Below, one piece after another: positions 37,253 through 47,831 of a stretch of 64,000 bases of DNA; position 1 is the stretch's first letter; every line of letters begins with the position of its first letter. Location: contig NZ_JQLY01000001.1 of NCBI RefSeq assembly GCF_000744455.1, positions 434,001 through 498,000 of the forward strand, given 5' to 3'. The notes beneath the pieces are model-generated. The model was not told the origin of the DNA and ran no database searches. It saw only the letters and a list, made by a program, of their open reading frames with translations. This stretch comes from Methanobacterium sp. SMA-27. Lineage in GTDB: Archaea > Methanobacteriota > Methanobacteria > Methanobacteriales > Methanobacteriaceae. The translations under genes and the position numbers were made by a program.

Positions 37253-38158
37253 ATGGAAGTAAAGGAGAAAATGAGTGTATTAGAACTCATTGAACAGATG
37301 GGAGGATCTGGAGTTCTTGGTGCTGGAAGAATGTATCAAGCAACAAAACTCCTTTCAGAAGTTCTTGAGGATGAGGATACCGCTGTTTTCATGAGCGTTG
37401 CAGGACCCATGGTGCCTGGAGGACTTAGAAAAGTTATAAGAGACATGATTAATAATGGAATGATCGATGTTCTAATAACAAGTGGTGCAAACATAACCCA
37501 CGATCTGCTTGAAGCTTTTGGAGGAAGACATTACAAGGGCATGAAAGAGGACGATGAAACACTATGTCAACAAGGGATCGGTCGGATCGGAGATATTTAT
37601 ACAAAATCTGAAGATTTCGAAGTGTTTGAACACGAAATCACCGAAATCTTGGCAAAAATAACAGAAAAAGATAAATATCTTAGCATAAGGGAATTCTTAA
37701 CCAAAATTGGAAGTTCCATTACAGATGAAAATTCAATACTCAGGACAGCTTCAAAAAGAAATATTCCAATTTATGCTCCAGGATTAATTGATAGTATGCT
37801 TGGACTGCAGTTATGGATGTTTACACAAGATAATAAACTTCATCTGGATGCATCAGGAGATATGAGTGAATTATCTGACATAGTTTTTAGTACAAAAAAA
37901 GTTGCAACAATTATACTTGGTGGTGGACTTCCAAAACATTATGCGTTGGCATCAAATCTTTTAAAGGGTGGTGTTGATGCAGCCATACAAATCACAATGG
38001 ACAGAGGAGAAACAGGAAGTTTAAGTGGAGCGCCACTTGAAGAAGCCAAGTCATGGTCCAAGGCTAAGGCCGGTTCAAATCTTGTAACTGTTATCGGCGA
38101 TGCAACAATAATATTCCCATTGATGCTGGCGGGTGCACTGGAGATGAACAAAAAATAA
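37253..38158 (+). CDS. Deoxyhypusine synthase-family protein
   Basis: 301 aa. The family has an NAD-binding Rossmann-like fold and uses spermidine to modify eIF5A. Seen here are SGVLGAGRMYQA near residue 20, the LITSGANITHD region near 80, and the late GGGLPKHY and TMDRGETGSLSGA motifs; the catalytic lysine region KSWSKAKAGS is near 265. The ATG at 37253 lacks a good ribosome binding site. A GTG at about 37230 follows AAGG and would start MKKLKIEQM... if one A were added to a run of five, so a one-base error at the start is possible. Confidence 0.9.
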   Translation: MEVKEKMSVLELIEQMGGSGVLGAGRMYQATKLLSEVLEDEDTAVFMSVAGPMVPGGLRKVIRDMINNGMIDVLITSGANITHDLLEAFGGRHYKGMKEDDETLCQQGIGRIGDIYTKSEDFEVFEHEITEILAKITEKDKYLSIREFLTKIGSSITDENSILRTASKRNIPIYAPGLIDSMLGLQLWMFTQDNKLHLDASGDMSELSDIVFSTKKVATIILGGGLPKHYALASNLLKGGVDAAIQITMDRGETGSLSGAPLEEAKSWSKAKAGSNLVTVIGDATIIFPLMLAGALEMNKK

Positions 38159-38171
38159 TTGGCTAAAAATT

Positions 38172-38198
38172 TTGACCCAAAAAAATCTTATGGGTCAA
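38172..38198. terminator. Hairpin after the deoxyhypusine synthase-like gene
   Basis: TTGACCCA (38172-38179) pairs with TGGGTCAA (38191-38198), eight base pairs around an 11-base loop. There is no strong T run right after it, so it may be a terminator, an RNA processing site or an operator for the next gene. Confidence 0.45.
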
Positions 38199-38257
38199 CA
38201 ATAAACCATTACAATACTAATTATCTTTTTTTAAGATATTATTATGGGATTTAAAAA

Positions 38258-39487
<1,230 letters not shown>

Positions 39488-39640
39488 TCAATCATAAATA
39501 TTGATGTTAAATTGTCAGATTTGACATATATTAAATAAGTTAAATAATAAAAGACAAATACCAATAAAAAATTCAAATAAATAAAATAAACATATTCTAA
39601 ATTTCAATTTAATAAAATCATAAAATTAAAGGACGATGAG

Positions 39641-39889
39641 ATGAACCAGGAAAAATTAAAGGGCATAGTAGCAGCTATTCTAACATTTATAGTTGTAGGG
39701 CTTCTTGCTGTTCAAGCAATGTACTACCTCAAGGGATACCCACCAGGAACTGATATGTTAAAACACCAGTTTCTTGCAGCGATTGGATTTTTAATTGGTA
39801 TAGTTGCTGCTTCATATGTTTACACATATGTTCAAGGGGATGATAAATCATCATGGCTATACGGTGAAGGGGAAGAAGAAAAAAAATAA
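39641..39889 (+). CDS. Two-TM hypothetical protein
   Basis: 82 aa with helices at ~8-28 and ~45-64, a PGTDML loop between them and an acidic tail (GEGEEEKK). AAGGACGATGAG precedes the ATG. No family is recognised. It lies between pyrF and an ATP-cone protein. Confidence 0.7.
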   Translation: MNQEKLKGIVAAILTFIVVGLLAVQAMYYLKGYPPGTDMLKHQFLAAIGFLIGIVAASYVYTYVQGDDKSSWLYGEGEEEKK

Positions 39890-39943
39890 TTTTTTTATTT
39901 ATTTTGAATTATCATTGAAAACAGTAAAATTTTTAATAACCAA

Positions 39944-40222
39944 TTATCTTGACTTGTATTTACTATCAAATCTTCGAACTGACTTGGCTATGTAAGGCTC
40001 GCATTTGTCTAACTCTGTTAAAAGACACATTCTAATGGTTTCAGTATTGATCTCTTGTTTATCGTCTAATTTTTTATTGATATTGGAAAACACTTCATTG
40101 ATAATTTCATTTTTTTCTTCTAAACTGTAACCTGCATTAATAGTTGCCTTTTGAAGAGAACCTTTAATTTTATCTGGATTAAATGGTTCTTTTGTACCTT
40201 TCCTTTTAATTACATCGGTCAT
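39944..40222 (-). CDS. ATP-cone domain protein
   Basis: 92 aa that is almost entirely one ATP-cone domain: VIKRKGTKEPFNPDKIKGSL at the start, then helices ending RRFDSKYKSR. The domain binds ATP/dATP and is found in ribonucleotide reductase and NrdR regulators; here no other domain is attached. It may be a stand-alone nucleotide sensor. The ATG at 40222 has GGAAGGTGAG upstream and is chosen over the longer frame to 40273. Confidence 0.88.
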   Translation of the reverse strand: MTDVIKRKGTKEPFNPDKIKGSLQKATINAGYSLEEKNEIINEVFSNINKKLDDKQEINTETIRMCLLTELDKCEPYIAKSVRRFDSKYKSR

Positions 40223-40331
40223 TAACTCACCTTCCTTATTAATTGGGTTTTTATAACGATATATTATAAACAAAGTCCATAATACTATAAAATCCTTAAT
40301 CTTATTAGAATTTGTATCTTGTTTGATTATT

Positions 40332-41093
40332 CTATTCCATAGAAAACTTTAATGTGGCATAGTAAGTATAACCCTTGGGAGAATCCTTTTTTTCATCTTT
40401 ATCAAATATTATTTGGATTTTTTTCCCGAAATGTTCTGCAGCAACCTTCAGATGATAAATTGAAATCCCTACGTCAATGGGAATATATTTATTTACAACC
40501 ATGGCCTTTAAAAAGTTTGGTTTTATAGAATAAACACTAATTGCAGTATCATTTCCTGTAAAAAACCATGGTTGACTATTTGTAGCTGAAGGCGCAAGTC
40601 TTGTTGCTTCCAACAAGTTATCCGCCCCATTTACTTTACTTATCTTTTCAATGGGCTTTCTCTTAAATTCATTCACACTGTCTCTGTATAATGGATCTAG
40701 AGGTTTTCCAAAGGCCATTAATATTATGAATTTAAGATTTGAACCGTTTAATATTTCTGCCTTGGGTATTGGAATTCCCTGCCAGCAAGATCCAATTCCA
40801 TTTGACGAGAAAAAAAGATCCATCTGTTGAAGCATAAAACCAACATTAGTTAAGTATCCTTCGGAGGTGTCTGAAAATACAGCAAGATAATGTGGTGCTT
40901 TTTTCATAAATCTCTGTTTAACATCCTCTGTGGAAATGATCTTTATTTCAGTTTTTATGTTACTGAAAAGGGGAATTAAATTATCAACTTCTTCAGAAAT
41001 CTCTTTTAAATTATTATTGTCAAGTGGATTGAGATCATAATTTCTAATGGACTTTCTTTTAAAAATAATTGGATAATAATCATCTTTTTTCAT
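40332..41093 (-). CDS. Nitroreductase-family protein (TM1586-type)
   Basis: 253 aa. It has the N-terminal RKSIRNYD motif of nitroreductases but with the double-domain layout of the TM1586-like subfamily: GIGSCWQGIPIPKAE near residue 95, and a second half with LAPSATNSQPW and DVGISIYHLKVAAEHFG. FMN binding is likely. The substrate is unknown. It is divergent from cbiM. Confidence 0.88.
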   Translation of the reverse strand: MKKDDYYPIIFKRKSIRNYDLNPLDNNNLKEISEEVDNLIPLFSNIKTEIKIISTEDVKQRFMKKAPHYLAVFSDTSEGYLTNVGFMLQQMDLFFSSNGIGSCWQGIPIPKAEILNGSNLKFIILMAFGKPLDPLYRDSVNEFKRKPIEKISKVNGADNLLEATRLAPSATNSQPWFFTGNDTAISVYSIKPNFLKAMVVNKYIPIDVGISIYHLKVAAEHFGKKIQIIFDKDEKKDSPKGYTYYATLKFSME

Positions 41094-41425
41094 GTTAATT
41101 CACCATTTACCTTAAACAATATTATCTTTCAAACAAACTACTCCTCAAATTATATTATAATGATATGAAATTTATACCTCAATAAATTATTCTCTTATAA
41201 AAATAAGTTTTAAAATGATCTAACCACAAAATTAAATCAACTTTATTTTATTTTTTCTCAACCAAAATGGAAATATATATAAACTTGATTACAGTAACCT
41301 AATTTATAGACAATAATCCCCTATTAACAATCCTTTAATAAGATAATATTGATCACAGCATAGATATGTCAATAATACTTTAAAGGAGAATATTAGGGTA
41401 TACATAATGATCAAGGAGACTTTAA
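41094..41425. other. Intergenic region with cbi promoter
   Basis: About 330 bases. An AT-rich TATA-like stretch near 41270-41283 would start a leader of roughly 120 bases before cbiM. The leader has two AAGGAG sites; the second is properly spaced from cbiM. No B12 riboswitch motif was recognised. Confidence 0.45.
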
Positions 41426-42103
41426 ATGCATATAATGGAAGGATTTTTACCCGGGCAATGGTGTCTTTTTTGGTATCTGCTGGCAGCTCCTGTAGTTGCC
41501 TACGGTATAAAACAGATCAAAGAAATCACAGATAAAAATCCCGAATCAAAACCACTACTGGCAGTATCAGGAGCATTCATATTTGTGCTCTCCTCTTTAA
41601 AACTACCTTCAGTAACAGGTAGTTCATCACACCCAACAGGTAATGGTTTAAGTGCAGTACTCTTTGGACCTGCAGTAACATGCGTATTAGCAGCTATTGT
41701 ATTGGTTTTTCAGGCACTTCTTCTGGCCCATGGAGGTATCACAACATTGGGTGCAAATATTTTTTCAATGGGAATTATTGGGCCACTAGCAGCATGGTTA
41801 ATGTATAAATCAATCATGAAAACAGGTTTGTCATCATCAATAGCAGTATTTTTTGCAGCTTTTGCAGGGGATATATTCACATATATTACAACAGCTTCAC
41901 AGCTTTCCTTAGCATTTCCAATTCCAAGTTTTGGTGCTGCATTCTTCAAGTTTATGATTGTGTTTGCATATACCCAAATACCACTTTCAATTGCAGAGGC
42001 AATTCTTACAGTCGTAATATTTGAATATATTTTGAAACTCAGACCAGACATACTTAGATCACTGAAGATTATAGGGCCTAAAAAAGTTGAGGAGACAGTA
42101 TAA
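41426..42103 (+). CDS. cbiM: Cobalt ECF transporter S component CbiM
   Basis: 225 aa. It begins MHIMEGFLPGQW, where the N-terminal Met-His-Ile and the following Met are part of the metal-binding motif of CbiM/NikM. Seven membrane helices follow. With CbiN, CbiQ and CbiO it imports Co2+ for cobamide synthesis, which methanogens need for methyl transfer. GGAG lies seven bases before the ATG. Confidence 0.96.
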   Translation: MHIMEGFLPGQWCLFWYLLAAPVVAYGIKQIKEITDKNPESKPLLAVSGAFIFVLSSLKLPSVTGSSSHPTGNGLSAVLFGPAVTCVLAAIVLVFQALLLAHGGITTLGANIFSMGIIGPLAAWLMYKSIMKTGLSSSIAVFFAAFAGDIFTYITTASQLSLAFPIPSFGAAFFKFMIVFAYTQIPLSIAEAILTVVIFEYILKLRPDILRSLKIIGPKKVEETV

Positions 42104-42385
42104 ATGGAAAAAAAGCACGTTATAATGTTATTGATTGCACTTTTAATAGTTGCAATTCCATTTTTCCTTTATAGTGGTAAAGGTGAGAGCTACTTCAGTG
42201 GATCAGATGATAAAGGAAGCTTAGCCATAGAAGAAACAGGTTATCATCCATGGTTTTCATCCATATGGGAACCGAGTAGTGAAATTGAAAGCCTACTTTT
42301 TGCACTGCAAGCTGCGATAGGTGCACTTATTATAGGTTACTTCCTGGGATACTACACGGGAAAGAGAAAAATTCAAGGAAAGTGA
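42104..42385 (+). CDS. cbiN: Cobalt transporter accessory protein CbiN
   Basis: 93 aa with two membrane helices (5-25 and 65-85) and a central extracellular-type loop (DDKGSLAIEETGYHPWFSSIWEP), typical of CbiN, which helps load metal into CbiM. Its ATG directly follows the cbiM stop. Confidence 0.94.
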   Translation: MEKKHVIMLLIALLIVAIPFFLYSGKGESYFSGSDDKGSLAIEETGYHPWFSSIWEPSSEIESLLFALQAAIGALIIGYFLGYYTGKRKIQGK

Positions 42386-42434
42386 AGTGTGTTTGCATTT
42401 TATTAAAACACAATGATATTATGCATTTAGAGGA

Positions 42435-43217
42435 TTGAAAATGGAAAGAACACTCGATGATTACGCCCATTCAAACGGTCTTAAAAATACTAATCCCTCA
42501 TTTAAAGTATTATTTGCACTTTTGACCATGATAATATGTGTTATATCCACATCACCAGTCATTCCTCTCATTATTACATTTTTGATGATGTTCTTAATTA
42601 TATTCTGGGCCAAAATACCATTTAAATTCTATTTGAAATTTATATCAATTCCATTATTTTTTGGTATTATGACCTTTTTATTCATGGCATTATTTTTTGG
42701 TATGGTAGATCCCTGGTTTAAAATAAATTTAATTAATGTAATTGTTTATAAAGACGGTTTCAATTTAGGAGCCCTGGTTTTTGCTAGGATACTGGGTGGA
42801 TTTTCTTGTCTTGGTTTTCTAGCCCTTACAACTCCCATGACCGAGATATTTTCGTTACTTGAAGGATTTAAAATACCATTGGTGATACTAGAAATTGCAA
42901 TGATGATGTACCGTTATATATTTGTATTCCTTGAAGAGGCAACCAACATGTATCAATCACAAAAAACACGTCTCGGATATTTAAGCTTCAAAGGAAGTTT
43001 CAAATCCCTTGGTATATTGGCTAGTAATTTATTTATAAGGACTTGGATGAGGGGAGAACAAGTTTATATATCCATGGAATCAAGATGTTATGATGGGTCC
43101 ATTAAAACTTTTAAGACTCAAAATTCTATAAGCACCAAAAACATGGCATTGCTTGTTTCGTTTGAGTTTTTACTTATAATCGGGACATATTTGACAGCTG
43201 GCTTTAAAATATTATAA
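42435..43217 (+). CDS. cbiQ: ECF transporter transmembrane component CbiQ
   Basis: 260 aa with five to six membrane segments and the cytoplasmic coupling helix ending RTWMRGEQVYISMESRCYDG, which contacts the ATPase. It follows cbiN by about 50 bases. Confidence 0.95.
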   Translation: MKMERTLDDYAHSNGLKNTNPSFKVLFALLTMIICVISTSPVIPLIITFLMMFLIIFWAKIPFKFYLKFISIPLFFGIMTFLFMALFFGMVDPWFKINLINVIVYKDGFNLGALVFARILGGFSCLGFLALTTPMTEIFSLLEGFKIPLVILEIAMMMYRYIFVFLEEATNMYQSQKTRLGYLSFKGSFKSLGILASNLFIRTWMRGEQVYISMESRCYDGSIKTFKTQNSISTKNMALLVSFEFLLIIGTYLTAGFKIL

Positions 43218-43272
43218 ACAATTTATAATAATAGTTTTAATTTTAATTAATACACTTAAGAGATGTTTTTAA

Positions 43273-44112
43273 ATGAAAGTCATTGAAACTAAGGACATTA
43301 CATACGAATATCCTGATGGTACAAAAGCCCTTGAAAAGGTAAACTTCATGGCTGAAGAGGGTAAAATAGTTGCGCTTTTAGGACCTAACGGTGCAGGAAA
43401 ATCAACGCTTTTCCTCCATTTCAATGGTATTCTTAGACCTTCCTCCGGAAATGTTGTTATAGATGGGGAAAATGTTAACTACAACAAAAAAGAATTGATG
43501 AAAATAAGACAGAAGGTTGGAATAGTTTTCCAAAACCCTGATGATCAATTATTTGCACCAACAGTTGTTGAAGATGTAGCATTTGGGCCAATGAACATGG
43601 GCCTTTCTAAAGATGACGTTGAATCACGAGTACAAGAAGCTTTATCCCGTGTTGGGATGGAGGGATTTGAGAAAAAACCTCCTCACCATCTAAGTGGTGG
43701 GCAGAAAAAACGTGTTGCAATTGCAGGAATTCTTGCAATGAAACCTAAAATCATGGTTCTGGATGAACCAACAAGTGGTTTAGATCCTAAAGGAGCATCA
43801 CAGATACTCAGACTTTTATACCAACTTAACACAGAAGGAATGACTATTGTAATATCAACACACGATGTTGATCTTGTACCAATTTACGCTTCAAAGGTTT
43901 ATATAATAAGCGAAGGTAAGATAATCAAACAGGGAACTGCATCTGAAGTGTTTGAAGATGTTAAAACAATCAGAGGAGCTAATTTAAGATTACCAAGAAT
44001 AGCACATCTAATGGAAATACTTGAGAAGGAAGATAAACTCCCATTTGATAAACCATATCCTCTAACAATCGGTGGGGCAAGAAAACGAATATTAAAAGAA
44101 TTTGATGAATAA
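43273..44112 (+). CDS. cbiO: Cobalt ECF transporter ATPase CbiO
   Basis: 279 aa. Walker A LGPNGAGKST near residue 38, Q-loop FQNPDDQLF, signature LSGGQKKR, Walker B KIMVLDEP and switch histidine STHD are all intact. Length is normal. It is the last gene of the cbiMNQO operon; a T-rich tandem repeat follows the stop. Confidence 0.96.
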   Translation: MKVIETKDITYEYPDGTKALEKVNFMAEEGKIVALLGPNGAGKSTLFLHFNGILRPSSGNVVIDGENVNYNKKELMKIRQKVGIVFQNPDDQLFAPTVVEDVAFGPMNMGLSKDDVESRVQEALSRVGMEGFEKKPPHHLSGGQKKRVAIAGILAMKPKIMVLDEPTSGLDPKGASQILRLLYQLNTEGMTIVISTHDVDLVPIYASKVYIISEGKIIKQGTASEVFEDVKTIRGANLRLPRIAHLMEILEKEDKLPFDKPYPLTIGGARKRILKEFDE

Positions 44113-44116
44113 TCAA

Positions 44117-44163
44117 ATATAATTTTTTTATTAATAATTTTTTTATTAATAATTTTTTTATTT
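44117..44163. repeat. Short tandem repeat of T-tract units after cbiO
   Basis: A 15-base unit (TTAATAATTTTTTTA) is repeated almost three times. Each unit ends in a run of T. Repeated T tracts are typical of archaeal transcription ends, so this may act as a multi-step terminator for the cbi operon. Confidence 0.6.
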
Positions 44164-44214
44164 AAATAAGACCCAATGAAAGTTTAACATAGTTAAATCA
44201 TTGTAGTTGATAAA

Positions 44215-45360
44215 ATGGTAAAGACTTGTGTTTCAATATCAAAATGTACATCATATCAGCTTGAAGAAGTTCAAAAAGCGGTAGCTAAATGTATGGATTC
44301 AATTGGTGGAATATCTTCCTTTATAAAGCCCGGTGATAAGGTACTTATCAAACCAAACATGCTCCAGGGAAAATCACCTGAAGAGGCCATAACAACTCAT
44401 CCTGCTGTTGTGGAAGCTATTGTAAACATGGTCAAGGATGTAGGGGCATTTCCTTTTATCGGTGACAGTCCGGGTGGTCCTGCTAGGGGTATGGAAAGTT
44501 TTTGGGATATAACTGGATTTTCTGATGTAGCAGAGCGGACAGGTGCAAAGCTTGTGAATTTTGAAAAGACTGGTTCATATAAGGAAACCAGAAACAACAT
44601 TGAATATCGTATAGCAAAAAAGGTTATAGACGCTGATATAATTATCAACGTGCCCAAAATAAAAACCCATGGACTCACAATATTTACCTGTGCCATAAAA
44701 AACATGTACGGAGTAGTACCGGGTTTAATTAAAACTGAATATCATAAAATGGCACCCAATCCATCTAAATTTGCAGAATTTGTTGTGGATATATATGCAT
44801 TATCCAAACCACAATTGAACATAGTTGATGGGATAGTGGGAATGGATGGATCAGGTCCTTCTGCAGGGAATCCTAAAAAATTGAATATGATACTTTCATC
44901 CAGTGATGGTGTTGCAGTTGATATATTACTATGTGATATGCTTGGTAAAGACCCTTTAAAAGTACCTATCAACAGAATTGCAATTGAACAAGGTCTTGGA
45001 GAAGGTGACCTAAACAAAATTAAAGTTATTGGAGAGACTCCTATATTGGAGGATTTTAAATGGCCTCCTAATATTTCCGGGTCCCTAGATAGGGTACCTC
45101 CATCAATTGCCAGAGGATTGATGAAAATGTTTTGGTCAAGACCAGCAATAGACTCTCAATATTGCACTAACTGTAAAACCTGTGTGAAAAGTTGTCCAGT
45201 TGATGCACTAATAGAAAACACCCCAATTCCAGAGTTTGAATACGGTGAATGCATAAATTGTCTCTGTTGTATGGAAATGTGTCCAGAAAAAGCAGTTTAT
45301 GAAGAAAAAAGTCCTTTGTCCCGTTTAATTTCATGGTTACCACGGAATAATGGTGAATAA
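44215..45360 (+). CDS. DUF362 iron-sulfur protein
   Basis: 381 aa. Residues ~1-290 are the DUF362 domain (KPGDKVLIKPNML, DSPGG, INVPKIKTHGLTIFTCAIKNMYG, VDGIVGMDGSGPSAG). The C-terminus carries two [4Fe-4S] motifs, CTNCKTCVKSCPVDAL and CINCLCCMEMCPEKA. The function of DUF362 is unknown; a role in cluster or cofactor chemistry is often proposed. It lies after the cbi operon and is convergent with the homocysteine genes. Confidence 0.92.
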   Translation: MVKTCVSISKCTSYQLEEVQKAVAKCMDSIGGISSFIKPGDKVLIKPNMLQGKSPEEAITTHPAVVEAIVNMVKDVGAFPFIGDSPGGPARGMESFWDITGFSDVAERTGAKLVNFEKTGSYKETRNNIEYRIAKKVIDADIIINVPKIKTHGLTIFTCAIKNMYGVVPGLIKTEYHKMAPNPSKFAEFVVDIYALSKPQLNIVDGIVGMDGSGPSAGNPKKLNMILSSSDGVAVDILLCDMLGKDPLKVPINRIAIEQGLGEGDLNKIKVIGETPILEDFKWPPNISGSLDRVPPSIARGLMKMFWSRPAIDSQYCTNCKTCVKSCPVDALIENTPIPEFEYGECINCLCCMEMCPEKAVYEEKSPLSRLISWLPRNNGE

Positions 45361-45390
45361 ACATGGAATATAATTGAAAAAGAATAATGA

Positions 45391-45410
45391 ATGGCAGATT
45401 TTCATGCCAT
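45391..45410. terminator. Hairpin between convergent genes
   Basis: ATGGCA (45391-45396) and TGCCAT (45405-45410) pair around an eight-base loop in the short gap between the DUF362 gene (+) and the NIL-ferredoxin gene (-). Flanking A- and T-rich bases suit a bidirectional terminator. The stem is only six base pairs. Confidence 0.45.
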
Positions 45411-45422
45411 ATTAATTTAATC

Positions 45423-45818
45423 TTACTCTACTACTTTTATGGCCTTTGTTGGACAAGAAAAGGTGCACAATTTACAACCAATACACTCTTTATCTTTAAC
45501 ATCAACTGTCCAGTCTTTTTCTATTTCTATGGCCTTAACAGGGCATAATGAAATGCAAGCTCCACAATCGATGCAAAGTTCTTCATCTTTTTTCACAACT
45601 CGCTTTACAGGGCTTACATCAATTCCTGCTTTTTTTATGTATTCAATACCCTCTTTAGCATCAGGACCAGATATCTCTATAAGCATCTTACCGCCCTTTG
45701 GATTGATATCTGCACGGAGAATATTGAAACTCACATCAAATTTTTTTATCATATGGGTGATTACAGCTTGGTTCACCATTTTAGGAGAAAATTTAAGCCA
45801 GGCTTTCATATTAAACAC
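45423..45818 (-). CDS. NIL-domain ferredoxin of homocysteine synthesis
   Basis: 131 aa. Residues ~1-72 form a NIL domain; the rest is a two-cluster ferredoxin ([16 protein letters not shown] and [16 protein letters not shown]). It overlaps the stop of the DUF39 gene by eight bases. In Methanosarcina the matching pair (MA1822 with MA1821) makes homocysteine from aspartate semialdehyde and sulfide; this protein is thought to bring in electrons or sulfur. Confidence 0.92.
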   Translation of the reverse strand: MFNMKAWLKFSPKMVNQAVITHMIKKFDVSFNILRADINPKGGKMLIEISGPDAKEGIEYIKKAGIDVSPVKRVVKKDEELCIDCGACISLCPVKAIEIEKDWTVDVKDKECIGCKLCTFSCPTKAIKVVE

Positions 45819-47355
45819 CTTCCTCTACATTCCTTACACACATAAGCCTTGAAATATCTTCTGCAGTTATCATACCCTTCACTCGATTATTTTTGTCTAT
45901 TATTGGAAGGCCAGATATTTCATGCTTGTCAATACGTCTTGCAATAACATCAACAGGTTCATCTTCCCTTGCAATTACGACTTTTTTGGTCATAACATCC
46001 TTTAATCTATTTTCACCCTTTGCAACTGCATTGGCAATATCCCATGAGGTTACAATTCCCAATAACTTATTATCTGAATCAACTACAGGTAGATGGTTGA
46101 CATTATTTTGAACCAGTCTTTTAGCAACATCAGTTATATCATCGTTAGGGCTTGCTATTATCAATGGTTTTCCTTTGATTTCATTTACCAGAACCGTTTG
46201 TCTTCTTATATTAAGAGGTCTAGGGCTTCGACCCTCAGAAGCTAACAATTTAACAGGATTTGTAAGCAAGAAATCTCCATTATCCATCCAAGATTTAAGC
46301 TCTTCAGCAATTTTCAAGGCCTTTTTATAGGAGGATAATGGTGAAGATTCAATATCAACTCCATTAATTTCAATACTACCACTTCTAAGCTCTTTATAAT
46401 TGGTTTCTAATATAATTGGCTTGCTACGTTTAGCAACACCATAATCTAGAACATGACAAACGACATCTTCGTCACTAATGGCTGTTCTTTGAGCTATATC
46501 ACTATTTAAAATAGGTATCGGTATACCTATACCAACATAGAGAGTTGAACCGTATTTAGGCATAGTTGCACCACGAACATATTCATGATCCATCTCTTTC
46601 ATATCTCCCTTCAACATAAGCGTACCTGCTCCATCGGTTGGAACACCATTTTTTCTTTGAACTTCGGTGTTATGTTGGGTACCTTCTCCTATTACATATC
46701 CCTCTGCACCACAAAGGAATATCTTGGTACCCATACCTATTGTTTGGAAGTATGGGTCGTTTAAAAGGGGACTCAATCCACCCGCACTTGAAAAGCTTAC
46801 GTTACCCATGTTGGGTAAGAGAGTGCCCATATAAGTGTAAATTGTTTCATCAGTGGAGTTCACAGCAGCAGCATAGTTCTGATAAGAATTACGTGGATTT
46901 ACCATTATGGCATCGTTGAGATTTTCAATATTAACATGTGTTTTAATGTCTGTTAAAGGGTAACAATCTGTTCCATAGGAACTTGCAATCAATTCAACAT
47001 CTTTGCCCATAATAAGATCCTCAATTACATGGGCCCCACCATAATCAATTCCAATCTCAGGATTTCTGCTTGGCTGGGTGGCACCAATATAAGTATCAAC
47101 TGCGGCAAGTCCGGAATAAGCTTCAACTCCATTAAGATAAGTTTTGGTCATTTTTATTGGAGGATCGGTATGACCGAAGTTCAAAAAAGCTCCTGAAGAA
47201 CACATGGCACCAAAAGTACCAGTTGTAACAACATCAATATCCTCTGCTGCTTTTTCAGCCCCATTTTCCCTAACAATTTGGGTCATTTCAACAGCAGTAA
47301 CAACAACTGCATCTCCGTTTTTGATTCGTTCATTTATTTCTTCAATGGTCTTCAT
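45811..47355 (-). CDS. L-aspartate semialdehyde sulfurtransferase (DUF39) with C-terminal CBS pair
   Basis: 514 aa. The DUF39 domain (~1-370) has conserved cysteines at 52 (TFGAMCSSG) and 131 (SSYGTDCYP), which fit the persulfide-forming residues of the Methanosarcina enzyme. Two CBS repeats follow ([38 protein letters not shown]). It makes homocysteine from aspartate semialdehyde and sulfide, bypassing the usual acyl-homoserine route. The sulfide may come partly from the cysteine desulfidase at 15.6 kb. It is cotranscribed and overlapping with the NIL-ferredoxin gene. Confidence 0.92.
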   Translation of the reverse strand: MKTIEEINERIKNGDAVVVTAVEMTQIVRENGAEKAAEDIDVVTTGTFGAMCSSGAFLNFGHTDPPIKMTKTYLNGVEAYSGLAAVDTYIGATQPSRNPEIGIDYGGAHVIEDLIMGKDVELIASSYGTDCYPLTDIKTHVNIENLNDAIMVNPRNSYQNYAAAVNSTDETIYTYMGTLLPNMGNVSFSSAGGLSPLLNDPYFQTIGMGTKIFLCGAEGYVIGEGTQHNTEVQRKNGVPTDGAGTLMLKGDMKEMDHEYVRGATMPKYGSTLYVGIGIPIPILNSDIAQRTAISDEDVVCHVLDYGVAKRSKPIILETNYKELRSGSIEINGVDIESSPLSSYKKALKIAEELKSWMDNGDFLLTNPVKLLASEGRSPRPLNIRRQTVLVNEIKGKPLIIASPNDDITDVAKRLVQNNVNHLPVVDSDNKLLGIVTSWDIANAVAKGENRLKDVMTKKVVIAREDEPVDVIARRIDKHEISGLPIIDKNNRVKGMITAEDISRLMCVRNVEEGV

Positions 47356-47448
47356 TATGAGTCACGTCCGTACCATTATAATAATTATTCAATTAACAAA
47401 AAAATATAGAAAAAGAAAATAAAAGTTGAAATTTGAACAGGAATTAAA

Positions 47449-47545
47449 TTAACCCTCTGCATTTACCATTTAACTGTAAATAATTTCTAATTCACAACCT
47501 TTGGGGTCAACAAAAGAAGTGTTGCAGATCGAATTTAGATTGGAC
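47449..47545 (-). pseudogene. Decayed paralogue of the 31-aa Cys-rich peptide gene
   Basis: Reading the minus strand, KFDLQHF is encoded from 47536, then an extra codon and a two-base loss break the frame, and GCELEI-Y follows in a second frame, ending with TAA where the intact peptide has GAA. The start codon is gone. Differences from the 27.1 kb gene are mostly at third codon positions, so it was under selection before it decayed. The remaining 47546-47822 has only AT-rich sequence and the promoter for tldD. Confidence 0.65.
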
Positions 47546-47831
47546 TTTTTCAACTAGGTTGATTTTCTTGAACTATATAACTATACCTTTATTGATTAAC
47601 TAGTTTTTCTATGTAATATTATGTTTTATTATGTAAATTTGTATTTACTGAAATATGATTATCATAAAAACTTAGTATTTTAAGATAGAAATTATTTTTG
47701 GAAAAAATAATTAACAGCTTATTATAACAAAATATTTCTTTTCGTACGCAAAAATAATATAAATAATAGAAAAGATTACTCTTCATAAAAATATTACATT
47801 AATTTGGTATTTAGTTAAAGGAGTGCTAAAC

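Noticed and set aside
41284..41425. Cobalamin riboswitch before cbiM
   Set aside because: The leader lacks the conserved B12-box and the expected stems; such riboswitches are not usual in archaea.
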